DNA of 64,000 bases from Oscheius tipulae (lineage: Eukaryota > Nematoda > Chromadorea > Rhabditida > Rhabditidae): contig JASJZH010000002.1 of NCBI GenBank assembly GCA_037178975.1, positions 7,987,501-8,051,500 on the forward strand. The letters run 5' to 3'. The notes under the pieces are model-generated. The model searched no databases. It worked only from the letters and a program-made list of their open reading frames with translations, and was not told where the DNA came from. A program made the translations under genes and the position numbers. This document shows positions 1 through 11,043 of the stretch, piece by piece (positions within the stretch are counted from its first letter, which is position 1; each line of letters starts with the position of its first letter).

Positions 1-1980
1 ATGTGTTCTACCTCTCGGCGAGGACCAGAACGAGGTTTTTGTGAATTCTAGCATAGAATAGAATAATAGAAAGAAGTTCGAGAGGCCAGAGAGTAGTCAC
101 AACCAGCAGCAGCCACAAACCGCGATAAGCGCCTGAGATTAGTATGCGCGACACATTTGCTGACAGCAGTCTCTCTCTCTTCTCCTCCTCTTTTTCGGCA
201 CTTTTAGCCCATAAACGGGGAAAATTTAGTCCTAGTGTCGGTGGTGATTCTGGCGGGAAAATGACTGCTGCCTGGGGGTGAATGGATCCCGAGCCAATTC
301 TCTAGCCTCTTCTCCTTCATCGGTCCAAAAAAACTCATTCCGAAAGTCCAAGATTCAATCAGGGCTTGGAGCTATGTTTTTCTGCCCTACTACCCATAAA
401 ATGAGCCCTTCTGTCCCTGAGAAGATGCTATAAACAGGCTGTTCGAAGTCGAGTCTTTTCTGGGAAGTCACGAAACGGGCAAGGATTCTGAGTTCAGCAC
501 TTTTTCTACAAATTAGCCGATAAAATGAACATTTTGCGCACAAAATAGCAAAGATAATCTGACAGTTTGGACCCTTTTAGTCGGCTACAAAGGAGTGTAG
601 TTCTCACATCTTATCCGGATATTCTGACAAGTTTGACGCATGAAAATGATTGGAACTGCTTGAAACGTGTCGCTTTAGCCGAAAACAGTCCACAAAAATA
701 TATCAGCATGCACTAGTCACAAGGGTTTTCTGGGACAGTTTCAGAGATTCTAACTATGTTATTGAATTCAGAATGTAAAAAAACCGCTTGGAGCATAAGA
801 AAATAGCAGACAATTGCAGAAATAGTAGAAGATTTTATGTTGAAACAGCAACGGTTACCAAACTCATTAGCCCCCTCCCCCCAAGATTTTTTTCCAGCTC
901 CAAAAATTTGCAGTGTTTTCCTCTCGTAATAGGCCTCAGTTTGCCACCACTACTGCCTACGAAAGGAAATGAGGAAAAGCCCACCTTTTTTTAGGAGCCT
1001 AGCGCTAAAAATATGGAATTCGGTGACTCAAAAAGCTTTCTATAATTTTTGTACGAAACATTCGCCAAAAACACCATGAAAGTAAGCATGAAACCTGGCT
1101 CCAAACCAGTAGTTTAAAACACATGAAATTACAACAAAGATAGAACTTTATTGACCCAGTTTCTTCTGTATTTTGAGCGAAAAAGAGGCTGTGTGTGTAA
1201 ACGTGGAGAAAAATGACATATGTTGAACTCTAATATCACAACCAACACCGTGTAAATTGGGACCTAAAAGTGTGCCTAAACCTAATAATCTCGTGGTAAT
1301 ACTGTCTTTCATTTCTATCAATTTGATATGGCAAAGAAGAACAAATTTGTGTCAAAAAAGAGGAGGTAAAATGATACAGATCTGGCGGAGGAAAATGCAT
1401 GAAAAATAGTGAAAAAAGCGATTTAATGATCAGGGAACCACTTCTTGAGGACCTGCCATCTGTCAGCTGGAGGCTTACCGAAAAACTCCATCTGCGTCTG
1501 CGAGTAACGATGCTTTGGGTTCCCAAAATCTCTGAAAACGTATAGGTTTTGAAGCGAGGAAAGAACAACAAGATTCCATGGGCAATTTGGGCTCAAAGAC
1601 CCCTAAAGAAACTCATGAATTATCAGGAAAAGAGCCGAACTTCTGCGAGGAATTCTCGGAGATAGTTCGGTCCTGTTTTATTACACCTGAGATTGCACCC
1701 TCCCTGTTTAGCAACTTCTTCACCTTACCCGTCCGGATAGATAATTTTCTCTTCGAACGGGTAAGATAATGTAGCTCTCGAGGCATATAAAGGCTCAATA
1801 CCTGAAACATGGAACTTTTGACAGTAAATCCATCAAGACTTTGCCTAGTAACGGGAAACTAGACGTGTTAGGGAAGTTATGGCACGGAGCTTTTAATTTC
1901 ACAACTGGAGCCCAGAAATGCCTCTTTGAAACTCAACTTTTCTACAGATGGCTTATAATAATGTCACCAAGAACAATTTC
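1..1980. other. no gene supported
   Basis: Open frames here are short, start at random and resemble no family I know. The stretch is AT-rich with a polypyrimidine run near 171-195. A 9-bp inverted pair (CTTACCCGT at 1724-1732, ACGGGTAAG at 1757-1765) is the only structure noted. It lies downstream of the MMACHC stop, so it is probably 3' flank and intergenic DNA. Confidence 0.5.
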
Positions 1981-3582
1981 TCACCTAAAACCAGAGTCCC
2001 GCCACGAAAAGTTGAACTTTTCCAGAGCCTCGCGGGCTTCCCCGTCCGTTTTCAGAATTGAGCGTGGTACTGGAACCATCAGTTTTTCGATCAGGGTCTC
2101 AGGGAAGATCAGGACGGAGCGGAATGCAAAATGACCACCGTAGTTCGGGTGCAGGCTGAGACCGATGAATTTCTGGAAATTTACAAATCAAAATAAGAAA
2201 ATTTGAGGCAACAAACATCGGTTAGTGGGCAGGAATGAGACTGACCGAGTTTTTGTCCATGACTCCAGCCGGAGGCCAGTCCGCGGTGGCTAGGAATTGG
2301 GGCTGGTAGTAGAAGGCGGCTCCTTAGATATATGGTTTTAACATTTCTCTCTCAAATTTTATCCACATCTCTCTAATGCGTAGCGGTGCCTGTCTATGTT
2401 TATTCGGCCTATTGTAGACACTAAGGGTTTTGACACAAACAACCTGGGTTCAATCCCGCCCGAATGATAACATTTTTTAAGAAAGCACCGTTTTGCAGTT
2501 TTGTTTTAGTTTTAACGCTTAGTGGCGCCGTTACGGCCCCCATGACCAGGGTTCGGTCCCTGTGGATGGGGGCCGTAACGACAAACTTTTTTACTTTTTA
2601 AGCTGTTTTTGAGAAGAAAAATGCATGGAACGGGCTCCAAGGTAAAGAAGTTGAAGTTGACAGCCCCCACTGGGATAATATCCAATGTAGTTATGTCAAC
2701 TTCTACGTTTTTTGTCAGTTTAAGTTGTACAAAAAAAAGACTAGAAAACGAACCCGAAACATGTCCACAGGTCTGCATCAGAATCTTTGGCTTCCTACTC
2801 GGCCAGAGGGAATGATCGTGGAAGAGTTCGAATGGTACTGTTAGATTCTAAAAACCGAAAAAAAATTCTAGGCAAAAAAGGGCTCGAATACCTCCAAAAT
2901 GGGCTCCAATCGATCGGCCATGAATTCTTGAATAGGTGACGTGATTTCCTCGGCGAGCCTGTCCAGGGAACCGAACTCGAGACACTTGTCACCTACCCAG
3001 CGTCGGAAGGAGATATCAAACATGGCTGGGGTGCTGAGAATCAGCAGACCAATGGCTCTTGGATCGACATCGAGATGGAAATCGGAGGACACCGAGTCGT
3101 TGTAGTCGCCGAGCTGGGAAATAAGTGTTACAGTTTATAAAATTACTTCCCAATTTTATATTCAATCGCTCTGAAAAATATGCAGATTAGTGTTCTGCAC
3201 TTGGAACGTAGAACTGACAAGAAAAGTGAAATTTCCGAGAAAAACGAAAAAGGAAAGTATTCAAAGATAACATAACAGCCCTCAACAACAAGAATTTTAT
3301 AGTACAAGAAGCCAATTTGGATCAACGTAGGGGGGGTTCAAACAGCTGGGATTACGAGAGTTTTGACAAAAAAAAGTATGGACATTTCCATGCAAAACAG
3401 CTAGGCTCTAGTCAGAAGAAAAAGTTAAATCTGCTACGACTGAAAGTGGGAAACGAGTCAAAGAAAATACCAAAAACTCAACAAACCTGAAAAAGATAGC
3501 TCTCAAAGCCGTCCTCCTTCGGCAGATGCAGATCGACAAATTTCTTTAGCCGATGGATGTCTTCCTCTCGCACCAGCGGCAT
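1981..3582 (-). CDS. cblc-1: MMACHC-like cobalamin processing protein (cblC)
   Basis: Predicted cytosolic protein of 226 aa that in this family binds vitamin B12 and removes its upper ligand (decyanation or glutathione-dependent dealkylation), feeding methionine synthase and methylmalonyl-CoA mutase. Five exons fit in phase: 3582-3487, 3113-2892, 2847-2754, 2322-2246 and 2172-1981. Family landmarks in order are LSTPAMFD (exon 2), the CGHVSGAAFYYQ block spliced across exons 3 and 4, HPNYGGHFAFRSVLI and the C-terminal FNFSWRDSGFR (exon 5), which parallels the FNFHWRDW segment of human MMACHC. The protein stops soon after that block and so lacks the Pro/Ser tail of the vertebrate protein. The start is the ATG at 3582, directly after a TTAG acceptor and only 140 nt downstream of the MED4 stop on the same strand, so it is probably the second gene of an operon. 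Family assignment is firm; exon 3 borders are inferred from phase. Confidence 0.88.
2529..2580. repeat. hairpin with T-arm-like loop in MMACHC intron 3
   Basis: Perfect 15-bp inverted repeat (CGTTACGGCCCCCAT at 2529-2543, ATGGGGGCCGTAACG at 2566-2580) around a 22-nt loop. The loop itself contains CAGGGTTCGGTCCCTG, which looks like a tRNA T-arm/B-box. It lies between exons 3 and 4 of the MMACHC gene. Confidence 0.8.
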
Positions 3583-3722
3583 CTAAGCCAGTTAGATTCT
3601 GCATTCAAAACCAGGTACAATTCGATTTAACGTCCATTTTTCAATAGAAACAAGCTACAAAAAACGTTTATTACCCGCCAAGAATGGAGAAAATCATAAT
3701 TTTTTTTTTTGGAAAAGTTACA
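3583..3722 (-). promoter_or_regulatory. MED4-MMACHC intercistronic region
   Basis: Only 140 nt separate the MED4 stop (3723) from the MMACHC start (3582), both on the minus strand, and the downstream ATG follows an acceptor-like TTAG immediately. Nematode operons typically show about 100 nt between cistrons with trans-splicing of the downstream mRNA. The operon call is inference from spacing and the acceptor; no leader sequence can be seen in genomic DNA. Confidence 0.5.
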
Positions 3723-6235
3723 TCAATTCTCGTCGTCGCTGCTGGAACTATCACTGCTGCCGCTGCTCATGTTTTCGACGTCTCGGACCTGCTGCATGGG
3801 CCGGGCCACAGTGGACTGGATCTGAATTGCCATGCTCGGAGAGGAGATTCCGGGAGATTCCTGCAATCTTACGGTTAAAAGACAATAATTTGGGGGTTCT
3901 AATTGCTGATAAGAAACCGGAATGGTGTCTAGACAGCCAGTACCAACATGATACTATCAATACGGACAGAGGTCATTATTATGAAAAAAGAAATTGAAAG
4001 CGCAAATAAACGTGACGCGGTTTAGCGTTGTGCGAAAGTACCGTAGACTCGAAATTGCTTTGCGCACCAACTTGTAATCATATATTTCGAGTATACGGTA
4101 CTTTCGCGTAACCCCCGGTTCAGACCAAATTGAACACTCTAAAGATATAAGGTCGTAGCCACTTTAGTTGCAAAGGAAACGACCCCTCTGCAACAAATGA
4201 AAACTACCACGACTCATTTTACCCCCTTCCGCCTAACGAGCTATAGACCGTCCTGCGCCATTTCGGCAGCTTTATATGTCTGTCATTGACATAATGTGGA
4301 AACCGAGATGTTCCTTTGTTCTTGTAAAGAAAATGCTCCCAAAAAGACGACTTACAGTGCTATACTGCCTCTTGTTGCCGAACGGCGACGATTCTGCTCC
4401 ACGCGCCGTTCCTCCGGGCGTCGTTATTGGCGGTCTTCCGCGCGGCGAGGAGCCCGGATAACTGAATATTTTTACTGCAAAATCATGAGAGAAAAACCCA
4501 CTTTGGCCTTGGACTCGGCGATCCCCAATTCCGATGAGCCATTGCTGCTGCGGGATTCGTGACCAGGGGCGAGGCCATTCGCATGTTTGTGGGCGGTGTG
4601 CTGATCGAGCCCGAGGCGTTTGGACGAATCATGCCTATTGCAGGATTGGCTGTTGCTGTAGATCGGGGAGCCGAGAGCCTGGATGCCCGGAATTCCGGCT
4701 CGGTGGGGAAGGGTCGTTGTGGATCGCCTGGAAAATTCGGTGCTGGCTTGAAAGTAGAAAAACAGCGAATTGATAAGACGAACAAGGCCTGCTAACCGAA
4801 GACAAAGATTTTGCGCAACGCTTCAGCAAATATTACCCCAAACTGGAAGAAATAAAGCTTTCTATTCGAGTCATTGTCTGGAAGAAGAAGCTTAGCTTTG
4901 ATTACCAAAAAAACGCCGAATAATATCCTCTTCTAAGCGTAGTATAGTCATGATCTCCGAGCTTAAACACCAAAGTTAGTTCTCCGAAAAAAAGTTTCAA
5001 CAGCTACGACTTGGTCAGACTTGTTTTTACACGAAACAACGACCAAATTTGCTGCCGTCTTAAAGGCAAAGAGTAAATTAATGTACTCTTTGCTATAGCC
5101 TTTCTACTCAGAATCTAGGACAGTACGCTTACTAAAGTAGGTTCGTTCAAACTCTGGCTTTTCAGCTTCAAATCTGAGGAACTTGCAGCGTTTATCAGCA
5201 TTGTAACGAGGTGAAATTGGGCGGTTGCTCTGTGATAGGGATCTATGGAGTTAGGAGTACAACTCGAACACTACAAGGGTTTGAAAAAGCAGCATGTTTT
5301 ATGGTTTGTTCAAGAAAAAGAATGACTACCAAAATGCTTACGTGGCGGGACTCCTGGGAGCGCGAAAAAAAAGCTGCTAGATTGAAAAGCTAAAATTAAC
5401 TCGATTTGAAATTCCGCGCGTCCAAGAGCCCCTCCACGAACGTGTTTTCATATTTGTATACTTTTTTTTAACATACCATATCATTTGGAAGGTCCTACTG
5501 CATGTATTCTACTGGATGAGCGTGACAAGACTAAGCGAAACGATATGAGAGGTATGGGCTCGAATCGAATCATGATTTACCACTGAAGGAAGAAGAGAAT
5601 GAATACGAGCTTATATGAAACTGCCAGAAAGCTAACAAGTGACTCACAAAAACAAGCATAACACTTACCCATTTTCCAGAAGTGTGGCGTCGCGATAGAA
5701 TAGTTCCTGCTGATCTGATGGGAGAACTTGATAAGCTCTTCGCTGTCGATCGGTGATCTTTCCGACTGCCTCACGGATTGTAGTCTCTTCGCATTCTAAA
5801 CACCATTTTTTGGTTCAAAAGTTGACAGAAAAGCTCACTCTGCAGACTGCAGTCATGACAGCGAGCTCGGAACCCCGTATGAGCTCCTCCACGTGGGTTA
5901 TGACCTCGTCGCGCTGCTCCACACAGTCCTTAAGCTCTCGGATCAGTTTTTCGCGTTCTTGGAACTCTGGGACTGAAATTTTCAGCCACAAATTATAGAA
6001 ATGTGGCTAAATTACTTCTCTTAACCAGGACGGTCATCTCCTTCTGCTTTCCCTCATAGAGATTGGCCAAATTCGTCAACGATTCGCCTTCCTTATTCTG
6101 CTTGTCCCGATTCAGCAGCGATTCGACGATCTGAGCAGTATTTTAAGTCAAAAAAATTTGATAAACCTGTTTTGTGATTCCTTCCAAGTCATCAACACAT
6201 TCCAGAAGGGAATCTCGTAAACTTCGGTCCTCCAT
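3723..6235 (-). CDS. mdt-4: Mediator complex subunit 4 (MED4)
   Basis: Middle-module subunit of the Mediator coactivator, a nuclear bridge between transcription factors and RNA polymerase II. Seven exons stay in phase and give 304 aa: 6235-6167, 6130-6016, 5972-5839, 5795-5669, 4727-4502, 4461-4356 and 3860-3723. The N-terminal half is a predicted coiled coil (LTNLANLYEGK, LIRELKDCVEQRDEV). The hallmark block follows: ELIKFSHQISRNYSIATPHFW, then GDPQRPFPTEPEFR, equivalent to the LIKYAHRIS and PGDPRRPYPT region of human MED4. The C-terminus ends in MSSGSSDSSSSDDEN, like the acidic serine tail of other MED4 proteins. The start ATG lies 4 nt after a TTTTAG acceptor, suggesting leader trans-splicing. 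It is probably the upstream gene of an operon with MMACHC. The 941-bp intron between exons 4 and 5 and the last intron carry no recognised gene. Confidence 0.92.
4032..4107. repeat. 24-bp-arm hairpin in MED4 last intron
   Basis: Arms 4032-4055 and 4084-4107 (GCGAAAGTACCGTA... against ...TACGGTACTTTCGC) pair over 24 bp with one mismatch, leaving a 28-nt spacer. Probably a remnant of a short inverted-repeat transposon. Confidence 0.75.
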
Positions 6236-6987
6236 TTGACTAAAACAAGCGAATAAAGTGGAAAAAATTTAGGAAAGGGAAGAGAAATTAGAGAATTGAA
6301 TACAGGCGTGGCATCACCCTTAATTGACCAACAATTCAAAGGATTGGCTGTATACGCGCTACATCATCGATTCGGGGGTGTCACCTTCATTTCATTCAAA
6401 AATTGAAGACTGGAAACAGCTTTTTATTCACCATTTTCTTGTTCCACTTAGAGTGACTGTTTTTACACCTCTAGAGTTTTATATAGATTCAAATTGTTTG
6501 TCTATATTGACTGCAAACTTCTACACTTCTTCATTTACAGGATTGTGCCGCATAAATTGTACAGGAATGGAGTACAATAGAGGGAAATGGTAGCAGAATT
6601 GAGAAACGCTGATTATTTCAAATTCAAACTGTCGCACAATAAAAAAAAGCGAGCGATTTTCAAACATCTTGTATAGTCTGTTCACAAAAAAACAACCAAA
6701 CGACCAGGAATCGCGGGCTTTTTTTGGCGCGGATTCAAACAGCTCAAAATTGATTTGAAATCCAATGAATTCTTCTTTTAAATCATTTTTCTTATGTTGA
6801 AGAAGAATACATTCGTCGCGAAGACCTCAACCTTGTTACTCCCCTGATCAATATCCATATCAGTATTGATTCCCCGAAGATATTGTTTCTTTTGTGTCCG
6901 AGGAGAGTGATTTGGACGAAGATGAGCGAGAAGTCGTTTCCTACTTTATTCCAAGGGATTTTTTTTAACAAAAGAAAAACGGAAAAA

Positions 6988-7191
6988 TCTCTCTACTACT
7001 AAAGTGCAATGGTGTCCGTCCGTCCGTGCGTCATCACGAGAAAAAAAAAGCTGACAAGTCATGGCATGTCAAGAACTAAGTTGGCAAATCAGCTTTGGGG
7101 GGAAACTTGGGAACTTGGAGAAGCGGCGAAGTCGCCTGTTGTAAATGCTAAATCAATACTAAGGGGCGGCGAAGCCGTCGTAGACGGCTGG
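6988..7191 (+). mobile_element. short non-autonomous Helitron
   Basis: The 5' end reads TCTCTCTACTACTAAAGTG after a host A (6987). The 3' end is a GGCGGCGAAGCCGTC hairpin (7165-7179) followed nine bases later by CTGG (7188-7191) and a host T (7192). A 5'-TC start, a 3' hairpin, a CTRR end and insertion between A and T are the defining Helitron features. At 204 bp it has no Rep/helicase gene, so it needs an element elsewhere to move. Related 5' ends occur at 7945, 15024 and 18918. Confidence 0.75.
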
Positions 7192-7248
7192 TCTATTTTA
7201 AATTGTCCTCGCGTCTCTGTCTGTGTGTGTGTCTGAAGCCAATAATGC

Positions 7249-7284
7249 CAATTAGTGTACACTATTTTGTGCGTACACTAATTG
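7249..7284. repeat. 12-bp perfect inverted repeat
   Basis: CAATTAGTGTAC (7249-7260) and GTACACTAATTG (7273-7284) are exact reverse complements with a 12-nt spacer, inside the larger inverted-repeat element. Possibly the tip of a nested element. Confidence 0.7.
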
Positions 7285-7694
7285 TTGGCAAGTCAAGCCA
7301 AATCGAGTCAGTTTGGGCAAGCGCGTCTTTGGGAGGACGTTGCTTTTGTCACGCTACCTCGATTGGAGAGAATGCGGACAGGTTGTAGTGAGAGGAAAGG
7401 GTCACGACAGTTGGACAGAAGGAAGTAGAAATCGAGCAGTTTTGGATGAATCGGATTATTACTGGCAATGAGCCCCGAAGGGGCGTTAGCATCCCTTGTA
7501 ACTACGGAAAAGGACGAAATTGTTTGATGAACGAAATGCTTGAAGCTAATTTTTAGCCGTTTGAATCCGCGCCAAAAAAAGCCCGCGACTCCTGGTCGTT
7601 TGGTTGTTTTTTTGTGAACAGACTATAACTTTCATCTGTTTCCAACCACTTTTCTTGCCTTTCTTCCTCGAAAAAAACTTTTCTTTGTCTAAAA

Positions 7695-7945
7695 CCAGCT
7701 GTCGACGGCAGCTTTGCAGCCAGTTTAGTCTTGGTTTAGAATTGAAAACAGGCGGCTTCGCCGCTTCCATAGTAAAAAAAAAATTGTCCCCACAGTTGAC
7801 TCTTCACCTTGTCGTTTGACATGAAATGGCTTGTCAGAGTTTTTGGGTATTAGTGTTGACATGCAATTGTGCGAACACCATGACAGACAGACGAACGGAC
7901 GGACACCACTGCGCTTTAGTAAAGACGCTTTAGTAAAGAAAGAGA
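7695..7945 (-). mobile_element. second Helitron-like element
   Basis: Read on the minus strand it starts TCTCTTTCTTTACTAAAGCG at 7945 after a host A, carries the same GTGTCCGTCCGT-type block and the same GGCGAAGCCGCCTGTT block as the first Helitron, and ends in CTGG at 7695-7698 before a T. The 3' hairpin is degenerate. The 5' part holds a short tandem duplication of CTTTACTAAAGC. It ends 26 nt upstream of the RSRC1 start codon, so it may supply that gene's 5' UTR or promoter. Confidence 0.6.
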
Positions 7946-7971
7946 TTATCATCCATTTGCAGAAGAGAAAA

Positions 7972-8895
7972 ATGGGAAGACGATCACGATCGCCGCCGCA
8001 CTCTTCAAGGCGTCGTTCGGGCTCCAGATCGCCTAAAAGGTTGCCTTTCTCCTTATTTCTTATTCTATAAGTCTTTTAAGACACCGGGATCGTGATCGCC
8101 ACAGCAAGGATAAAAAGAGCAACAATTTGAAGGGCATGGAGGAGGCCAAGCGCCGAATGAGGGAAGGATTAGAGTCTGCTGTCAAAACTGAACCCGGTTT
8201 GGCTCCGAGCTGTGCTCCTCGTCCATTCGAAGACCTCAGCCACGCGGAACAGGCTTCTCGAGCCAGGGAAATTGAGAGAATCGATGAAGGAGGCTTCCAG
8301 CAGACACAGTTCAAGTCATCGATGGGCGGAGGACGATCTCAGAAGGTTAGGAGCCATAAATTATGTTATTTTCTTACTTCTTGACCTTTTTTTCGTACTA
8401 GTACCGTGAATAGCACGCTGAGCATTAGAAATATAGCTAGGAACCAAGGAAATTAGTTTAAAAAAATGTCAAAAATGTTCACTTCACCGCGTTCTTAGCA
8501 ACAAAAAAAATAGAACTTTTGAGCAGAAAAAATGCCTGAAAATGAAGAAGAAAATAAGATCTGCTTGGAAATTTCCATAATTGTGCTTCAGAAACACCAA
8601 ACAAAGGCTGAGAAGGTCGAGACGGCCCAGGACCAGCACGAGAAGGCCATTTTCGGGCCGGCTTGGATGAATAAAGAGATCAAGAAGGAAGAAGGAGCCT
8701 CGTTACCACCACTTCCCAGCACCCTGACCGCTTCTACGAGACAGGGACCGCCGCTTCTTCATTCCAATGTAAACTTATACAATTTTTCGTGGAAAATGGA
8801 CGGATTTTCAGTTTCGAATCAACCCGGAGAAGAGAAAAGCCGATTGGCTTGAGACGTGGAGAGAACAGCGACGAGTCCTCGGCATCAATTGCTAG
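7972..8895 (+). CDS. RSRC1: RSRC1-like arginine/serine-rich splicing protein
   Basis: Nuclear SR-related protein of 197 aa; RSRC1 (SRrp53) acts in constitutive and alternative splicing. Four phase-consistent exons: 7972-8039, 8081-8345, 8592-8768 and 8812-8895. The N-terminus is a short RS domain (MGRRSRSPPHSSRRRSGSRS), much shorter than the ~150-residue one in mammals. Conserved blocks follow: DLSHAEQASRAREIERIDEG with QQTQFKSS, matching the LPPAEQA and EIEAIESDSFVQQTFRSS regions of human RSRC1, and the C-terminal LLHSNFRINPEKRKADWLETW ending RRVLGINC, matching [21 protein letters not shown]. The start follows a TTTGCAG acceptor by 9 nt. An AATAAA lies about 20 nt after the stop. It is convergent with the BTBD17-like gene 110 bp away. 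Confidence 0.85.
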
Positions 8896-9005
8896 ATCAT
8901 GTAACTATTTTTGAATAAAAATTAAATATTTATGTACAAAATTTAGCACTATTATGTAGCCATAATATTATGAGCGTAACCGGGAAGGGAAGCAAGAAAT
9001 AGAGA

Positions 9006-11043
9006 TCATTCTATGGGTTTCAGGGTGAGCTGAAGGTACAGATCTCCACCGACGACGAGTGGAGAGTCTCCGGAAGTCAGCTCGCTGACCTCGACCCGTC
9101 GTTCGAGTTCTAGCTCTGTAGAATACCTCGTCTTCGTGAAGTTTTTCTTCCCTGTTACTGAGCGAACGACCTTCTTCTCGTCGACGAATGAGAGCATAAA
9201 TTCAACGCTACGTGGATTGTCAATGTTCTCGGCAATGAGATAAATGTGGAAACAATCGTCGTTGTTGGAATAGGGACTGGTGCTCAGCTTCAAAATCCAA
9301 GACCATGTTTGTTCGGGGAAGGTACAGGATCGGGTGGTGAACTAAACAGTTTGTTTGTCTCTCTGTCATCTTGTCTCATGCGCTGTCACTGTCTCTCTTC
9401 GACTTACCGAATAAGCATGATCAGCCTTGGACAGATCATCCATTGGAACTGAAACTGTCTTGTCCCACCGGGTGTCGGTATACTTTCGGAGAAGGAACTG
9501 GGTCGTTGTGAACTCTCTAAACGTTAGTCTTTTCGTCACTGTCGTTCTTATTCTATCTGTCTCTCTTCCTGTTTCGCTGGCTCTCTCTCTCTCTCTTCTC
9601 TCTATCTCTCTGTCTATCTGTCCCTGCCACTCACTTCTGAGAGCAACGACTGTTCAGAGACAAAGCCTGCCATTTGTAGGCAGCCAAGAGGAGCGGATGA
9701 AAAAGTTTCGGAAACTGCTCAGTAATAGGGCATTTTTCCACCTGGTTCAGCTCGTCAGCCGTCATGAAGGCAAACCTGAACCCATTGTTTTCCACACAGC
9801 TCCGTGCCTAACCTAATTAGAGGCAATATCTGACTCAACAATGGTGTCGCCGTCGTGCCTCGGCGTTCCGGATGATTTGGGGCCTGCAGCCACTTCAAAA
9901 CAGCTTCCCACAGCTTATACTCATTGGATATCACGGCTTGGTTACAGCGAAGCAACTCGATCAGCTGATCGCGGTCCAGTGAAAGCCAGTTCGATTGCCA
10001 TTCCTCGCTGAAGACCGTCTCAAAGTCGCGCGCAATTGTTTGGATACAGGTACGGATGAGTGTCTGCAATTGAGTTTTTCATGAATTCGATTGAGAGCGA
10101 CCTGATGGAATGCCTTCGTGGCGTAAGAGAACCATACACAAAATACTTCGTTCAGTGGGAGGATTGGAAGTATTTCTCGTTCGGCGTAGTCGATGCAGAC
10201 CTGAAGAGGTAGTTCTGAGAGACAGAGTGACAGTGACAGTAACAGTGACGGTGAGAAAGGGTTACTCACCTTCTTCAAGCTGGTGACGTTATATTTGTCT
10301 GCCAAAATCAGTATTGGTAGACAGTTATCCTGATGGAGAACCACATGGTTACAGTACAAGAACCGAAGAAACGGGGCAAATACTTTCTGACAGTGTGGCT
10401 CCTCGACCACCTCCATGTCCTTCTTGTCACCATTCCATCGCTGGCTAAGCATCCTTTCGAAGATGTCACTACTTTTGGCCAGGATCAGTCGGTGGGCAGG
10501 GAATCTGAATTTTTCCATCGCTGGCTAAGCACTCTGTTGCTATTTTAGGTCCAAAACACTATTTTGCAACTTTGTGATCGGAACATTTGCAGCTTTTGAT
10601 CTGTTCTATAGCTTTGAAGAACAGCTCGAAAATATTATCTTGTGCCCGAAAAACACGACGGGAGAAAATATTTCGAACACTGGGAATGTCCTTGGCAGCG
10701 AAACAAGCACATTCACTTACTGCCACACCACGTTGAAAGTACGCCATCCCGTCCGATCTGGCAAGTCAAGCAACGTTGGGCCCGGTTAGTACTTGGATCG
10801 GAGACGGCTTGGGAATCCCGGGTGTCGTAAGCTTTTTGCCTTCTTCTTTTCCGGTTTACCATTTTTCATCACGGTTTGTCAATACTGTCTTTTCTATTTC
10901 AATCAGGCCCCCCTTTTAATCGCCTCGACCATAAGAACTCACGTCTCATCGCCAACAATTACGTTCACGTCACTCAGATGGGCATTGTTAAAATATTTGG
11001 CCAGGTCATTCAGGGCTTCTCTGTCCTCCCCGAAACAGTCCAT
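9006..11043 (-). CDS. BTBD17-like BTB/BACK domain protein
   Basis: Predicted 423-aa protein. Seven exons keep phase: 11043-10943, 10504-10270, 10200-10102, 10063-9813, 9775-9635, 9516-9408 and 9341-9006. The N-terminal BTB fold is clear (LSDVNVIVGDETFPAHRLIL then SSDIFERML), followed by a BACK domain (WLSLDRDQLIELL, ISNEYKLWEAVLKWLQ) and a C-terminal TRAF/MATH-like beta region (YTDTRWDKTVSV, WSWILKLSTSPYSNNDDCFH). This order matches BTBD17/Tango10, related to galectin-3-binding protein. The exon 2 acceptor at 10505 is chosen because only it restores the VGDETFPAHR motif. Vertebrate BTBD17 has a signal peptide; none is visible upstream of this ATG, which follows TTTCAGGT directly. Intron 1 contains a 5S rRNA copy on the opposite strand and a 17-bp duplication of exon 2 sequence. 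Confidence 0.8.
10575..10624. repeat. palindromic ~55-bp repeat, copy 1
   Basis: Degenerate copy of the dispersed palindrome (core GATCTGTTCTATAGCTTTGAAG), in BTBD17 intron 1, about 90 bp upstream of the 5S rRNA copy. The same arrangement is found at the second 5S copy. Confidence 0.5.
10715..10833 (+). rRNA. 5S rRNA copy in BTBD17 intron 1
   Basis: A 119-nt match to nematode 5S rRNA over its whole length, including CCATCCCGTCCGATCTGG, the internal control region TTAGTACTTGGATCGG and the 3' end GTCGTAAGCT followed by a T run that can terminate RNA polymerase III. It differs from the second copy (16978-17096) near the 5' end, reading ACTTACTGCC instead of GCTTACGGCC, which weakens the terminal stem pairing. 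It lies antisense within a protein-coding intron. It could be a functional gene or a pseudogene; the 5'-end changes favour a decaying copy. Confidence 0.85.

Larger units (their letters stand above)
6672..7627. mobile_element. 956-bp element with 69-bp terminal inverted repeats
   Basis: The 69-nt sequence at 6672-6740 (starting TATAGTCTGTTCACAAAA) recurs inverted at 7559-7627 with about one mismatch. The interior has no transposase-like frame but contains a 204-bp Helitron (6988-7191), a 12-bp perfect palindrome pair (7249-7284) and a GCCCCGAAGGGGC hairpin at 7472-7484. It sits between the divergent MED4 and RSRC1 genes. No clear target-site duplication was seen, so the element type is unassigned. 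Confidence 0.65.
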
